Made by a program: the position numbers and the translations under genes. Under the pieces are notes generated by a model. It was not told where the DNA came from. It worked only from the letters and a program-made list of their open reading frames with translations, and made no database searches. DNA of 64,000 bases from assembly GCA_019802505.1 (NCBI GenBank), contig JAFMOC010000002.1, positions 3,238,501 to 3,302,500 of the forward strand. The letters are read 5' to 3'. This document shows positions 35,101-47,453 of this stretch, piece by piece; within the stretch, counting starts at the first letter, position 1; every line of letters starts with the position of its first letter. This DNA is from Corydoras sp. C115 (lineage: Eukaryota; Chordata; Actinopteri; Siluriformes; Callichthyidae).

Positions 35101-35739
35101 TTTTTCCATTTTACCTCATTTCTTTGTGATTCTAGGAGAGTAATTGAATCTGAAATTTGTAGAGAGGATCAATAACTCACCAAAACTAGAAAAATTCAGT
35201 CATTGTCTTCCACTTAATCCTTACTAGTTTCGCCGGGGTGGGGTGATAACATACCCAAGAACCATGAATCAACGTTTCAGGCGCTGGGCAGATACACCCA
35301 TAACAGGGTGCCAATCTATTACTGGGCACACACTCACACATAAACACACACTATATGGGGCAATTAAAAGTATTCAAATTAGCTTTTGGACTGTGGGAGG
35401 AAACCCATGCAGACACGGAAGAAACATGCAATCTCCACCCAGATTGAGATTCGAACCTGAATCCGCAGTGCTGAGAGACAAACACGCTAGCCACCAAGCC
35501 ACTGTGCCACCAAACTAGAGAAACAGATGAAAGAAACTATAATTAAGACCTAAATCATAACACCATACTGAAGACCAATAAACAGAGTGAGTAACTAATA
35601 CAAACAAAATTTAATGAGTTTATAGAAGTCTTAAGCACAGTTTTAAAATCATAATCTGAAGTGAGGCATGGATACTGGAAAGGAATGAGGCCTTAAGACC
35701 AAAAAAAAGTTTGAGCAAAAAAAAAAAAAAAATTATAAC

Positions 35740-35770
<31 letters not shown>

Positions 35771-38548
35771 CTCTGTCTGATAATGTCCACACAGCCAAGG
35801 AAAGGGTGCCAGTGCAGTGCCATCGCAGGAAGCAGGCAAGACATTGAGCAGTGTCAAATGAAAGCTTATTCATATTGCAGAAGATAAAAGTAAAAAATGT
35901 CTGCATCTATAGTGTGGCATTGTAAAAGAACTCAGATGAAGTCAGGAATCCATTTTCAGAATTTAATGGTCACAATATGATAAGAAGAACTGTACTATAA
36001 ACTTGCCAATGTGGAAAACAAAAACTTAAGACAGAGTTGTCAAATGAAAAGTAAAGAACATGTGACAAAGAACACCTAGTAAAAAGTGTGTGTGTTTTCT
36101 AAAGATGTCTTTTTAAAATTCCTTCTGCTTTAATTTAATCACATCACAGCTTTAAAAATGTTTTATATATCTACTTTAGCAGGATTTAAAAGGTTGATCA
36201 TCATGTAACAAAGCTAAAAATGGCAAGATATTTCTTACATTATGTTTATTATTCGATCAAACATTAAATAAAACACTGAATTCTCTATTACACAAACACA
36301 ACAAAGGTTTCCAGGAGATTAGGAGCTGTGTATAAAGAGTTCGAATTACTAGAGTACATAAGCTTTAAGTTCCTGAAGGTCCGGGGTCCTCATTACCTCC
36401 AAATGCTTTTCCTTCCTCTTCAGTTTCTACATTAGAGTCTGGTACACTACACATTTATCTGCCTTTTACACTGACAGTGATTGCCTTTCTAAAGCCCGAA
36501 GATCTTTATGAGATTGTAGTCATCCAACAACATAGAAATATGAGTGTTACATAATAACAGGCAAGAAATAATGAGAAGTGCTTCATTAATCAGACCAGAG
36601 CTTGTTCTTTTGAGAGCTTTCAAATTGAACTAACACTGGTTTAATCTCCACAGCAAGTCTGACTCTGTGAACTTCCTTCCACTAACAGACAATTTAAAGA
36701 CGTTAATAAAACAAAAGCATTCACTGAAACCCAAAAGCAAAACTGCTTTAACTCTTCTTTGACACTATAAGAGACGGATATGTAATAACTCTATTATTAT
36801 ATATGCATTAAAACCATGTGCTGATATGGAGTCTGGGGAAACTCAATCATGCTCTCACAGACCAGTTCACTATGAGGATCAGAGGCAGGATTTTTTTTTT
36901 TACATTTTAAATAACACACATGCTGGCTGCTGTAATTACCGCCAACATCCTGTTCCTGTTTCAACAGGTACACGAAGATGAAGACTGCAACCAACATATA
37001 CATCTTTAATTTAGCTCTGGCTGATGCTTTAGCCACCAGCACACTGCCATTTCAGAGTGCCAATTATCTGATGAGGACTTGGCCTTTTGGGAAGCTGCTA
37101 TGTAAAATAATTATTGCTATTGACTACTACAACATGTTCACCAGTATCTTCACTCTGACGATGATGAGTGTGGATCGCTATGTAGCTGTCTGCCACCCAG
37201 TGAGAGCTCTGGGGTTTCGGACGCCTCTCAAAGCCAAGATTATCAATGTCTGCATTTGGATCCTGTCATCAGCCATTGGTATCCCGATCATGCTCATGGC
37301 TATGACACGAGTAACTGACAGTGGTAAGTGCCTTTAAAAAGCCCTGTTTGTTCAAAGAAGAACTAATTGGTTATGGTGACGCTTATGTAAATGAACTAGC
37401 ATTTTTAATAAAATATCTATATAGACTGATTACAGTTATAGCTTTAAAAGTCTGTTACACCAAATATTAAATATAAGCAAACATTTTTCAAACAAAATAT
37501 GAGTAAACATGAAAATGGAAGAAGTTATGCATATTCTGAATAAAATATGTGGGCGGCACGGTGGCTTAGTGGTTAGCACGATCGCCTCTCAGCATTAGGG
37601 ATTCCCGGTTCGAATCCCCATCTGGGTGCAGTTTCCATGTTCTCCCCGTGTCTGCGTGGGTTTCCTCCGGTTTCCTCCCACAGTCCAAAAACATGGATCA
37701 AGTCAATTGAGTTCTCCAAATTGCCCCATGTAGAGTGTGTGTGTGTAAGTGAGTGTGTGCCCAGCGATAGGTTGGCGCCCTGTCCTGGGTGTGTCTGCCC
37801 AGCGCCCGAAGCGTTCTCCCCTGGATGGGCATGGGGAACCCCACCGTGACCCTAATAGAGGATAAAGCGGAAGATAATGAATGAATGAATGAATGAATGA
37901 ATAAAATACAGGGGCCATAGGTTTTTTAAACACAATTGTAGTTTTTAAAAATGCTCATTTGATTATAGAAGTTGAAAGATTTTGACAGAAATTACAGAAT
38001 TAATTTTTTTCTTTACAGGCAAAATTGTCTGCATGCTTCAATTTCCCGAGCCACACTGGTACTACGATACTGCGACTAAGATTTGTGTCTTTATCTTTGC
38101 TTTTGTGGTGCCCGTCTTAGTTATTACTGTCTGTTATGGCCTGATGATCCTCCGTCTCAAAAGTGTACGTCTACTTTCTGGGTCCAAAGAGAAGGATAGG
38201 AACATGCGTCGCATTACACGGATGGTGCTGGTGGTGGTGGCTGCTTTTATCATCTGCTGGACTCCAATTCATATCTTCATCATCATTAAGACCATAATAA
38301 AGATTGATCAGAAGAACCCATTGGTGATTATCAGCTGGCACTTCTGCATCGCTCTAGGTTACATGAATAGCAGCCTTAACCCTGTGTTATACGCATTTCT
38401 GGATGAGAACTTTAAAAGGTGCTTTCAAAAGTTCTGTCTACCATTCCGCTCCAGCACAAAGCAGAAGCACTTCTCTGCAGCCAGAAATAACACCGGGGAA
38501 GCCTTTTCAGTCTGTGGAACATCAGAGACACTAAACAAGCCCACATGA
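32144..38548 (+). CDS. oprd1: oprd1: delta-type opioid receptor (class A GPCR), 3 exons
   Basis: Plasma-membrane receptor for enkephalin-type peptides that signals through Gi/o. Exons 32144-32364, 36968-37323 and 38019-38548 join in frame (phases 2 and 1) to give 368 residues; human OPRD1 has 372 and the same intron positions. Seen in the protein: N-glycosylation sequons N23-F-T and N33-E-S; seven membrane segments; D93 in TM2 (NLALADALATS); disulfide pair C119 and C197; D126 in TM3 (IDYYNMF), the amine anchor; DRY at 143-145; ICL3 RLLSGSKEKDRNMRRITRM; CWTP at 272-275; NPVLY at 313-317; helix-8 DENFKRCF and a Cys-rich palmitoylation-type tail. VCMLQFP in ECL2 and RLLSGSKEKD favour delta over mu or kappa. 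K283 and W299 are mu-like residues. Which teleost oprd1 copy (a or b) this is cannot be decided here. Confidence 0.94.
32501..32647 (-). mobile_element. 5'-truncated SINE
   Basis: Antisense copy holding only the SINE 3' part (CCATTATCTTCCGCTTTATC through CAATCTATCGCTGGGCA) with a CATC tail. The head and core are missing. Near-duplicate flanks TTTCTATAAAGTC (about 32487-32499) and TTTCTATAGTC (32649-32659) suggest a truncated insertion and not a later deletion. Confidence 0.85.
33181..33538 (-). mobile_element. tRNA-derived SINE with 12-bp TSD
   Basis: Full-length antisense copy in oprd1 intron 1. Flanked by TGATCAACTAAT at 33169-33180 and 33539-33550. Confidence 0.93.
33780..33985. repeat. 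MITE-like palindromic repeat fragment
   Basis: Carries the same word set as the element at 4650-5060 (GGACCACCAGGTACCAGCAG, ACACTGATGTGGTGGAGG, TTGTGCTGATAAGTG, ACTGCTAGAGTCTTTAAACA). Boundaries uncertain. It lies in oprd1 intron 1. Confidence 0.5.
35192..35513 (-). mobile_element. Diverged tRNA-derived SINE
   Basis: Antisense copy with deletions and substitutions (TGTCTTCCACTTAATCC ... CCACCAAGCCACTGTGCCAC). Flanks CAAAACTAGAAAAA and CAAACTAGAGAAAC look like a worn target-site duplication. Confidence 0.85.
35739..35769. repeat. (AAAT)n microsatellite
   Basis: About seven AAAT units after a poly-A tract in oprd1 intron 1. Confidence 0.85.
37548..37898 (+). mobile_element. tRNA-derived SINE, sense in oprd1 intron 2
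   Basis: Full-length sense copy starting TGTGGGCGGCACGGTGGCTT. Flanked by GAATAAAATA at 37538-37547 and 37899-37908. It lies in the 695-bp oprd1 intron 2 (37324-38018), about 225 bases after the exon 2 donor. Confidence 0.9.
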
Positions 38549-40107
38549 CTAGAGCTGACCTGGGTGCCACCTGGAAGACTGAGGGGAACCCATCAATCAG
38601 AGGAGACTCAAATATCCACAGTTTTGATGTGATTGTTGCAAATTAAATGAAATTAGCTTTAGCCACAATGCATGATGTTGCTTTATGGTTTGAGTAAGAG
38701 TATCTTAGGTTGATTTTCTGTATTTTTTATATAAAGTCTAATGAAGATTTTCATTCATCTTAGGATGAGGATTAATTAATGTAGCCTGTGGAGGAATACA
38801 CTAGATGTGAAATTTTGCAATGCTTTGTTTAGTCCATTGCTATGCTTTATTGTGACTGTTTTTGTTTTAGAGACTTAAGTGAGCCACAACAGTTGGTATT
38901 GTGTTGTCAAGCTTTATCGATACAGATTTATTACATGTTTTTGTTTTTACTTAGTAATTTATTTAGTCTATTAGGCAAATGTTTATGACTGAGGTGCAGT
39001 GACTGACTTTCACTGTGTGTCAGGAATTAGTTGTTAACATCAGTGCAGGAAACTGGAACATGATGGTTTAACATTGTACTTACTGTGAAATCAATGTTTT
39101 AGTATTTTTTGTACTGTTGCAATATTGTAAAATGTGTTCAAAATACTTAAATATATTTAAATATTTAAATTATAACTGGATGGAATACTTTGAATATAGT
39201 TATTATAATAAAATTAAAAGTTGTATTTTTAAAAACATATCCACTTAAATTTGACTAACATAAAACAAGGACAAAAAAAGACAAGGAAAACTGTATAATG
39301 CTTGAAGTAATTAGTATAATTGGCAATAAAAAGTGCAGTGCTGAAAGGATATGGCTTTCAGAAATAATATCAAACATCTGAGCAAAATAGGTCAAAAATT
39401 TAAAAACATTTGTAAAATAGAAAATGTGTGGTCTGTAGCACATATTTTAGAGTAAATCTTCATATAGCATGAAGCAGTAACCAATATTGGATTGTCATAA
39501 ACTTCATGCCTTCAAAAGGCTCTCTAATATTCTGTAGTGAAAGAAACAAAACAGGTTTAGAAACATGTTTAAAACCATTGTCTGTAAATGCAGTATGTTA
39601 AACAAGGTTAAAACTGGCAGGTCAAAAAGTAAAAGCAGAATCATTGGGATGATCTTGGTTAAGACTCATGGGTGACTCGTGTACTGATGAAAAAAATACT
39701 GATATTTTTGCTTTAGAAATTGACATTTTACAATAATTTTTTTTTGACTAAATTTCGCTTACTTCAGCGTGCCAATACCGAGTCATATTTTGTATGAATC
39801 ACAACATGGATCCATAATGGAATAAGTTCTAGTGCTAAATTGGCCTTCCAGTAGCTTAGACCTAGTCAAAATATTTTTATTATTCAGGCTGACTTATTGA
39901 CCTGATTCAGGAGTCAATAAATCAGATGGAGTCAGAAGGGTCGGATATTGCTAGAACATATATACATGGAAAAAAGGGCAGGAAGCACATCTGACAGTGT
40001 GTGTCAGTGTGCCACCAGTGGAAAAAATATTAGGAAAGAAAATATAACCAATGGGACTTAATTAGAAAGAATGATTGGTTTTTCTACAAATTTATTAAAT
40101 TTGTTAT
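38549..40107. other. oprd1 3' UTR and downstream intergenic DNA
   Basis: AT-rich. Possible poly-A signal AATAAAATTAAA near 39208-39219, about 660 bases after the stop codon. Nothing else recognised. Confidence 0.45.
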
Positions 40108-40121
40108 AATGGTATTATTCT

Positions 40122-40461
40122 GGGCGGCACGGTGGCTTAGTGGTTAGCACGTTCGCCTCGCAGCACTAGGGATTCCCATCTGGGTGGAGTTTACATGTTT
40201 TCCCCGTGTCCGCGTGGGTTTCCTCAGGGTTCACTGGTTTCCTCCCACAGTCCAAAAACATGGATCAAGTCAATTGAGTTCTCCAAATTTGCTCCATATA
40301 CTGTAGAGTGTGTCCGTGTGTGTTAGTGTGTGCCCAGCGATAGATGCCCTAGGCGCCCTGTCCTGGGTATATCTGCCCAGCGCCCAAAACGTTCTCCCCT
40401 GGATGGGCATGGGGAACCCCCCCGCGACCCTAATATAGGATAAAGCGGAAGATAATGAATG
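40122..40461 (+). mobile_element. tRNA-derived SINE with 14-bp TSD
   Basis: Sense-orientation copy missing about a dozen bases around the B box (GATTCCCATCTGGG). Flanked by AATGGTATTATTCT at 40108-40121 and 40462-40475. Confidence 0.92.
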
Positions 40462-41682
40462 AATGGTATTATTCTTGTTTCCTGCTAATAAGCTCCAAAA
40501 AACACATCTTCCATGGAATGCAAAGAATTACTTGACAATCATGCAACAGGTGGAATTATGCATCACAGATAGAGAGACTGAGAAATACAATCACCAGACA
40601 CTCAACAGGTTGAAGACGACAGACAGCCAAACACAACAGCACCATCTTGACATCTTGCTAGTAATATCCATCAAACACCTGCTCACAGCACCGGTTAGTT
40701 GTTGGCCAAGTGTGGGCAGAACCGAAAAGGAACAACTGATAAAAACAGTGTTGAGTGAATCTGGTTACAGACCAGATGACACAGATGCTGAAAACCTATG
40801 ACTGGTGTTAAAATTGGGTGTAAACATTCGCACACTAAATGTAAAGTATAAAATCTTAATAAACATCTTTGGAACACTAAGACATCCTGTCTTTGCCAAT
40901 CTCTTTTCCATTGACTTCTTAAATGTAGTGTTGAGGCAACAGTTAATCAAAAGATGTTAGGGAATGAATTTATTCACTAGTTCTAGCAGAACTGCAAATA
41001 ATTCTATTTTATGCAGGGCCTTTATTGCACAAAAAATAATTAAATGAATTAAATATATGTAAACACTTTTTAAGGTTTTGTGCTGGAGGTTCATCTTATA
41101 CATTATCATCCATTTTGCTATTTAATGGATTAATGTATACCTCATATTCTTTCAGAAAATAAATCATGGGGGTGTGCAGACACAGTTACATATAATTTCT
41201 ACAAGAATCAGATGGCAAAGTGTTCTGTTAAGGAATTTAGCACTGAACCATGTTTGTTAAATACCCTGCAGATTTGAGTGGAGAAGCGACAATAAATGCA
41301 ATTCAATCTGAAAACAACAGTTTTAAGTGATTGGATTTGACACCTCCTACGAGATGGCTGACAAAAAAGACATGGCATGCACAATAGATCTGTATAGACA
41401 GCATGTCTGTTCTGTAAACCCATACAATGTTGGATGAGCACGGAGGGCCAACACTGTGGCCTTGTAAAGTAGACAAAGCTGACAGGATGAGAAGCAAAGA
41501 CTTCCCAAACACATTTCATGTTTGTTGCATATCAGTTCCACAGCCAACTGTAACGTCAAATACGTTTCTGAATAAAACATGTTGGTTATGACAGAGCTGC
41601 AACTAAGCCCTTAACACTGCTAATGCCTTTTCCACTTTTCCATCATTGTTAACACATTTCCAAGTGTTAAACAATAATAAAT

Positions 41683-41688
41683 ATTATT

Positions 41689-41720
<32 letters not shown>
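41683..41720. repeat. (TAA)n microsatellite
   Basis: About 10 imperfect AAT/TAA units between oprd1 and the LINE end. Confidence 0.85.
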
Positions 41721-41723
<3 letters not shown>

Positions 41724-41999
41724 TTGATATTCCAAACTTTCAATACTGTAAGTGTGTCATTTATCTGTAGGATGCAAGTGCTGTTGCATAAGAGTCTGCA
41801 TGTCAGGCAGACGAGATGTTCTCACACTTTGAGAGTGTGGGTGAAAAGCAGCAAGAGCCACTATAATGATATAGACATGACAAGCAGCAGAAATCAAATC
41901 CTGCACATCACCCAATAGCCCTTGTTAGTCTGTCAAAAACATTAAACCTTCTTTTGCCATTGTCTATTTTCTCCATTGGCACTGACTCTGGCCTATAGG

Positions 42000-42300
42000 A
42001 ACATTTCTGGTGCTAATTCTCAGTTGCGTTCACCACTGCAAAATGGTGTAACAATCTTCCTAAATCTGTCCGTAAGGCAGAGTCACTCAGCATCTTTACA
42101 AAACAACTGAAAACACATCTCTTTCACAAACACCTGATATAAAAAGAAAAGAAAAGAAAAGAAAACAAAACAAAAAAGGGATGGAGTGGGGTCCAGGATA
42201 GGATAATGATCAAGTTCTTCCTTAACTACTGACTTGTGGTGTTTTCATTTGTAAGTCGCTTTGGATAAAAGCATCTGCTAAATGACTAAATGTAAATATA
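42000..42300 (+). mobile_element. LINE ORF2 end and 3' tail
   Basis: The translated stretch near 42060-42135 (AESLSIFTKQLKTHLFHKHL) is typical of the last residues of fish L2-like LINE ORF2 proteins. It is followed by AAAAGAAAAG repeats and the common LINE/SINE 3' end GTCGCTTTGGATAAAAGCAT, CTGCTAAATGACTAAATG. Only the 3' terminus is present, a dead-on-arrival insertion. Confidence 0.7.
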
Positions 42301-42379
42301 GATGTACTCTGTACAGTATTTTTAAATTACAGACTGTAGTATATGTGCTTTTTTGTTATCCCCTGTTGGCTCTCTGTAT

Positions 42380-42610
42380 TCTATTCTATTTCTATTATTA
42401 TTTGCGTGGTGTATTGTTTTTTATGCTCCATTATTATTTGGAGAATAATGCACCAACCAAATAATACCTGTTCTGTGGTGCTACTACCAGGGTTACTTAG
42501 AGAACAAAGTAAAAAGGACTAACACAGTGTGTACTGTAGTGCACAAAGAGATGGACTACAGTCTGTAGTTGCAGAACTACAAAGTCCATCTTTATAGTAA
42601 GTGGAACTGA
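42380..42610. repeat. MITE-like palindromic repeat fragment
   Basis: Contains CAACCAAATAATACCTGTTC then TGTGGTGCTACTACCAGGG, matching one arm of the element at 4650-5060, and the block GACTACAGTCTGTAGTTGCA, which also occurs near 50005-50030. Boundaries approximate. Confidence 0.45.
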
Positions 42611-42619
42611 TAACATGGA

Positions 42620-44637
42620 TAAGAGGAGCTAAAAGCAGGTGTGTCCAAACTTTTGACTGGTACTGTATATAAGGTACAATGGTTTAAATATTTGGTGTTT
42701 AATTACATTATAATAATAATATAAACATGGTTTAATACCAGCAGTATGAAATTTAAAATAATGGTAGATTTTGCTCATATACAGTTAACATGTTAACATA
42801 CAGTTATTAGTAGATTAAATAGGTGAATTTTAAAATTAAAATTTTAGAATTGAAAGTTATTTTTATTAAGCAATACTTACATGAAAGATAAATGGCAGGA
42901 GGGGAACAGCTGGGCTATTCTTTTAGCTTTAGTTAAAATATTACCTGGTGAACAATTTTCATAGTGATTTTTGGATGCAAAGTGCAGCAATGGCAGAATC
43001 TTCGCAACTGGAGACTTGAGCCTGGCTGACAGTCTGTTTTAGTTTATCCTTAAGGAGTTCAAGTCCTCCATATGAAACTCACTCATCCACGTCTTCATGC
43101 TTTGTGCAATGAGACAGTTATGCTGGAACAAAAAAGGGCCTTAGCTAACCTATTTAAGTGGGAAACACACGATTGTTTAAAATGTCAAAACAAAATCATT
43201 ACAATGTTTTTAACAAAGGAGAGCTCTGCCATGAAGCTCTTGGCAAACTGTCAATGCTGATGTTAAAGAAGATGGAGTGGTAAGTTTTATATATTATGTG
43301 CTTCAACTCCCTGCAAACCACACTATGTATCTGTACATGATATGACACTCTGCTCTACAGCAAAGTTTATTTGGTTCCTAAAGATTTCACTGTATACTAA
43401 ATGGTGTTCACTGTTGATGGTAGAAAACCTAAGGGAACATACTGACATGCAACAATGACATTACATCATGGCTTAACACTCAAAGTTGTAATGATTTAAT
43501 TGTAAAAAGTTTAGAATGTCCTGTTTGAAAAGACTTCATCTAATTTCATTTATTTAATACTTCTGGCAATTGGACTAGATAAAAACGAAGTTGAAGTTGA
43601 AGTATGAAGTTTAAAAGGCAATTTCAAATAATTCCAAACATGTAATGTAATGTTTTAATACACCATTATGTTTAGAATCAAAACAACCTGACAAATTATG
43701 TGCATTAAATATGTTTGTACATTAACAAAAAAAAAACTCTTGGACTAAAACACATTTTTAGGTTAAAAAAAGACAGGAACCCACACGACTGAACATCTTA
43801 CACTTATGCAAAAGTCTAGTGCAGTCCTCAGAAAGGCCACCAAACAGAATCTGAGAGTACAGAGAAAGAATGACACAACGTGAGTTCCTGAATATTTAGA
43901 TTTTGTGCTTTTGAAAGACTTGAAACTCGATCGATATTAAGCCAAGTCTTTTAGTTCTTCTAAAATAATTTCCCAAAAGAGTTAATTTCATCCACATGAT
44001 GGCAATGCAGTATAAACTGGAGCGGAAATGAAGACAGCCTGATTGCTTTGTGCCTCCACCAACTCATATCGCCTGGTTTTAATATTTCAACCCCAAGATT
44101 GTCAACACTGTTAAGTGTTTTTTTTCTCCATGTTAGGAGACCAATCCATCTTGTTAAGTCAATAGTATTAAATACGATTAACTGAAACATTCCACCATCA
44201 GATGGATGCACAGATGTAATAAACATATTCATTATTAAAATACACGCACCATGAAAACATAAGGGTCATGTTTCAGCTCATATAAACACTGGTTGAAATT
44301 TTCTAAAAACGGAAAACCACTTCTTCAATTATTTCCATTGTTAAAGTAATTTTATCATTCCACTTAACATATATGTACTTAATATGTCCCCTGTCTGTTT
44401 AAACATTCTGTTTTAAAAAAATGACAATTATTAGCAAAATTTATATAAACAGTATTTGTTTCTTTTTTCAGCTGGACCCAAACTCCAGCATTTTAAATGC
44501 TAAAACATCACTGATAGGAAATTCCTATTCTGCTTCAGTATACTTATCATGAAAGTATTTAAATCATTGTTTCTATACAAAAATAGACTGTACAGTGGAT
44601 AATGAAATGTTAAGACAAAATTTAGTGCAGTCTACAT
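42620..44637. other. Intergenic, no gene seen
   Basis: AT-rich sequence with short chance ORFs only. No recognised repeat or RNA gene. Confidence 0.5.
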
Positions 44638-46074
44638 TATACAACCCCTGGTAAAAACTTATGGAATCACTAGTCCCTGAGGATGTTCCTTCAGTTCTTT
44701 AATTTTGTAGAAAAGAAGCAGATCACAGACATGACAAAAAACCTAAAGGCATTTCATAAGGCAACTTTCTGGCTTTAAGAAACACTAGAAGGAAATTAAG
44801 AAAAATAATTGTAGAAGCCAGTAACAGTTTTTTCAGAAACAGATTTTTAGAAAAACACCAGGAATAAATTATAGCATCATTCAATTCTGAGGGAAAATTA
44901 TGGAATCACGAAAAACAAACAAAATAACACTCCAACATCACTAGTACTTTGTTGCACCACCTCTGTCTTTTATAACTGCTTTCAATCTCTGAGGCATTGA
45001 CTTAATGAGTGACAAACATCAGTACCCTTCATCAATCTGGCTCCAGCCTTCTCTGATTGCTGTTGCCAGATCAGCTTTGCAGGTTGGAGCCTTGTCATGG
45101 ACCATTTCTTCTTCAACTTCTACCACAGGCAGCACGGTGGCTTAGTGGTTAGCACGTTCGCCTTTCAGCACTAGGGATTCCCGGTTCAAATCCCCAACTG
45201 GGTGGAGTTTACACGTTCTCCCCGTGTCCGCATGGGTTTCCTCCGGGTTCTCCGGTTTCCTCCCACAGTCCAAAAACATGAATCAAGTCAATTGAGTTCT
45301 CCAAATTGCCCCATGAGTGAGTGTGTGCCCAGTGATAGATTGGCGTCCTGTCCTGGGTGTATCTGCCCAGTGCCTGAAACGTTCTCCCCTGGATGGGCAT
45401 GGGGAACCCCCTCGCGACCCTAATATAGGATAAAGTGGAAGATAATGAATGAATGAATGAATGAACTTCTACCACAGATTTTCAATTGGATTGAGATCCG
45501 GACTGTTTGCAGGCCTTTAAGTTGACCTTATGTATCTTTCTTCATGGAATGTTTTCACATTTTAATGTTTTTGCTCTATGGCAAGATGCATCATCATCAT
45601 CTTAAAATAAATATTTCATCATCCTCCAGTCGTCTGCATAAATCTTATTGGAACAGCACCAAACAAAAGTTCCAGCATCATCACCTTGCCCAATGCAGCT
45701 GAATATGACTGAACAACCAACATCTTGTGCAAGACTGTGTGATGATTTACCCTCTTAACGAGTTTGATAATCAGCTCTCCAAGGTGTGATCACTCCTTTT
45801 TACCTGAATACCAATGAGCAGATTTTATCTGATGCATGTGCTAGTGTTTTATAACAAAGATTTGCAGGGTGATTCCATAATTGATTCCCTGTGCTTGCTC
45901 TAAAAATCTAACTGGCTTCCACGATTATTTTTCTTGATTTCTTTTAGTGTTTCTTAAAGCCAGAAAGTTTCCTTTTGAAATGCCTTTAGATCTGCTTTTT
46001 TCTACAAAATTAAAGAACTGAAGGAACATCCTCATGGACTGGTGATTCCAAAATTTTTGCCAGGGGTCGTATAA
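44638..46074. mobile_element. Tc1-like DNA transposon with long terminal inverted repeats, non-functional
   Basis: The left end TATACAACCCCTGGTAAAAA and the right end read inversely (TATACGACCCCTGGCAAAAA) match, and similarity runs inward about 190 bases on each side (GGATGTTCCTTCAGTTCTTT, AATTTTGTAGAAAA, TCTGGCTTTAAGAAACACTA). A TA dinucleotide sits at each end, as for Tc1/mariner insertions. The interior has fragments typical of fish Tc1-like elements (TTTTCAATTGGATTGAGATC) but no intact transposase frame. A SINE is nested in it. Confidence 0.85.
45129..45463 (+). mobile_element. tRNA-derived SINE nested in the Tc1-like element, 14-bp TSD
   Basis: Full-length sense copy. Flanked by AACTTCTACCACAG at 45115-45128 and 45464-45477, both within Tc1-like sequence, which proves the SINE inserted after the DNA transposon. 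Confidence 0.95.
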
Positions 46075-46686
46075 GCAATAAGAAAATAAAGTAGAAGCAA
46101 TTTATTAGGTTATTATTTTAAATAGGATGGCCTACTATTGATACATTATTATTCCCAAATGGAAATTTAGGGCAAATAGGAGCTGTATGATAGTGCACAT
46201 ATTAAACACCTCAAAAATATAAAAACTAAACATAAAAAAGTAAATAAAAATAAAGAGTAAAAAAATATATACAGTATGGGAAAAAAAGATAAGTTTAAAC
46301 AGCCAGTCTAACACAGCTTGTGCTAAAAGTGATTGAGATTTAGACAAGTGAGGGTTGTCAGCATTAAATCACGTTTGTATTTTTTGTCCAATCTCTACCA
46401 CACACACAGGTTTAACCTTGGCTTTTATGTCATTAAAAGACCACAATAAGAACGTGAAGGAGGACAAATTTGTAAAACAACAATCTAAATCCGTCTAATG
46501 TAAGGGCATAATTTAAACACAAGAGGGCAGTACAAGAAGTGCATCTAGATGTTTGAAATCAGCCTTGGAAGCTGGTGAAACATCATTACTTTAATTTAAC
46601 TAGAACTAACTTCAAGAGATTAGTTTTCTTAAAGAAAAATTATAAATCTACTTTTCTTCTATACAAACAGCTCCAAAACTAAAGTT

Positions 46687-46718
<32 letters not shown>

Positions 46719-47096
46719 AAAATATACATAAAAATATATTTTAAAGAAAGGTACCACAGTGACAGCAGAACCCAGTCATAAACACTTGTTCTAAAGGGAA
46801 ATCAATTTCAGTTTTACAACTCATTACAAAGCACATAGTTTAAAGAAAACTATTTATTAAATGAGCATCTGACATCCAAAACACTGACTGACACTATAGT
46901 AAACACACCAAAAACATGCTGAATGTCTGAGTTTTGTTTTCTGTCAAAATAGCAAAGCAATAAACTCCACACACAAAAACTAGATACAGAACACATAACC
47001 TCTAATGTCACTGAGAAACAGGACAGATGCTAAATGTTACCACTACCAACAAAAGTTACTAGAGTATACGACCATACATCTATAATTATACTCATC
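46075..47096. other. Intergenic, no gene seen
   Basis: AT-rich; poly-A then TA tract near 46687-46715. Nothing else recognised. Confidence 0.5.
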
Positions 47097-47109
47097 TGCA
47101 TGCTGTGCT

Positions 47110-47440
47110 GGGCGGTACGGTGGCTTAGTGGTTAGCACGTTCGCCTCTCAGTGCTAGGGATTCCCGGTTCGAATCCCAATCTGGGTGGAGTTTCCATGTT
47201 CTCCCCGTGTCCACGTGGGTTTCCTTCTGGCTCTCTCCCACAATCCAAAAACATGGACCAAGTCAATTGAATTATACAAATTGCCCCATATAGAGTGTGT
47301 TTGTGCGTGTGAGTGTGTGCCCAGTGTCCTGTCCTGGGTGTATCTGCCCAGCGCCTGAGACGTTCTCCCCTGGATGGGCATGGGGAACCCCCCCCCACGA
47401 CCCTAATAGAGGATAAAGCAGAATATAATGGATGGATGGA
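47110..47440 (+). mobile_element. tRNA-derived SINE with 13-bp TSD
   Basis: Full-length sense copy starting GGGCGGTACGGTGGCTTAGT. Flanks TGCATGCTGTGCT (47097-47109) and TGCATGTTGTGCT (47441-47453) differ at one base. Confidence 0.92.
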
Positions 47441-47453
47441 TGCATGTTGTGCT

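Larger units (their letters stand above)
32365..36967 (+). other. oprd1: oprd1 intron 1
   Basis: A 4.6-kb GT-AG intron (GTCAG|gtaact ... caacag|GTACACG) dividing the Arg codon after TM1, the conserved opioid-receptor position. It holds three antisense SINE copies, a MITE-like fragment and otherwise featureless AT-rich sequence. Confidence 0.85.

Noticed and set aside
40463..40801. 112-codon ORF (MVLFLFPANKLQ...)
   Set aside because: It starts at the end of a SINE, has no recognisable domain and no splice or homolog support. Probably chance.
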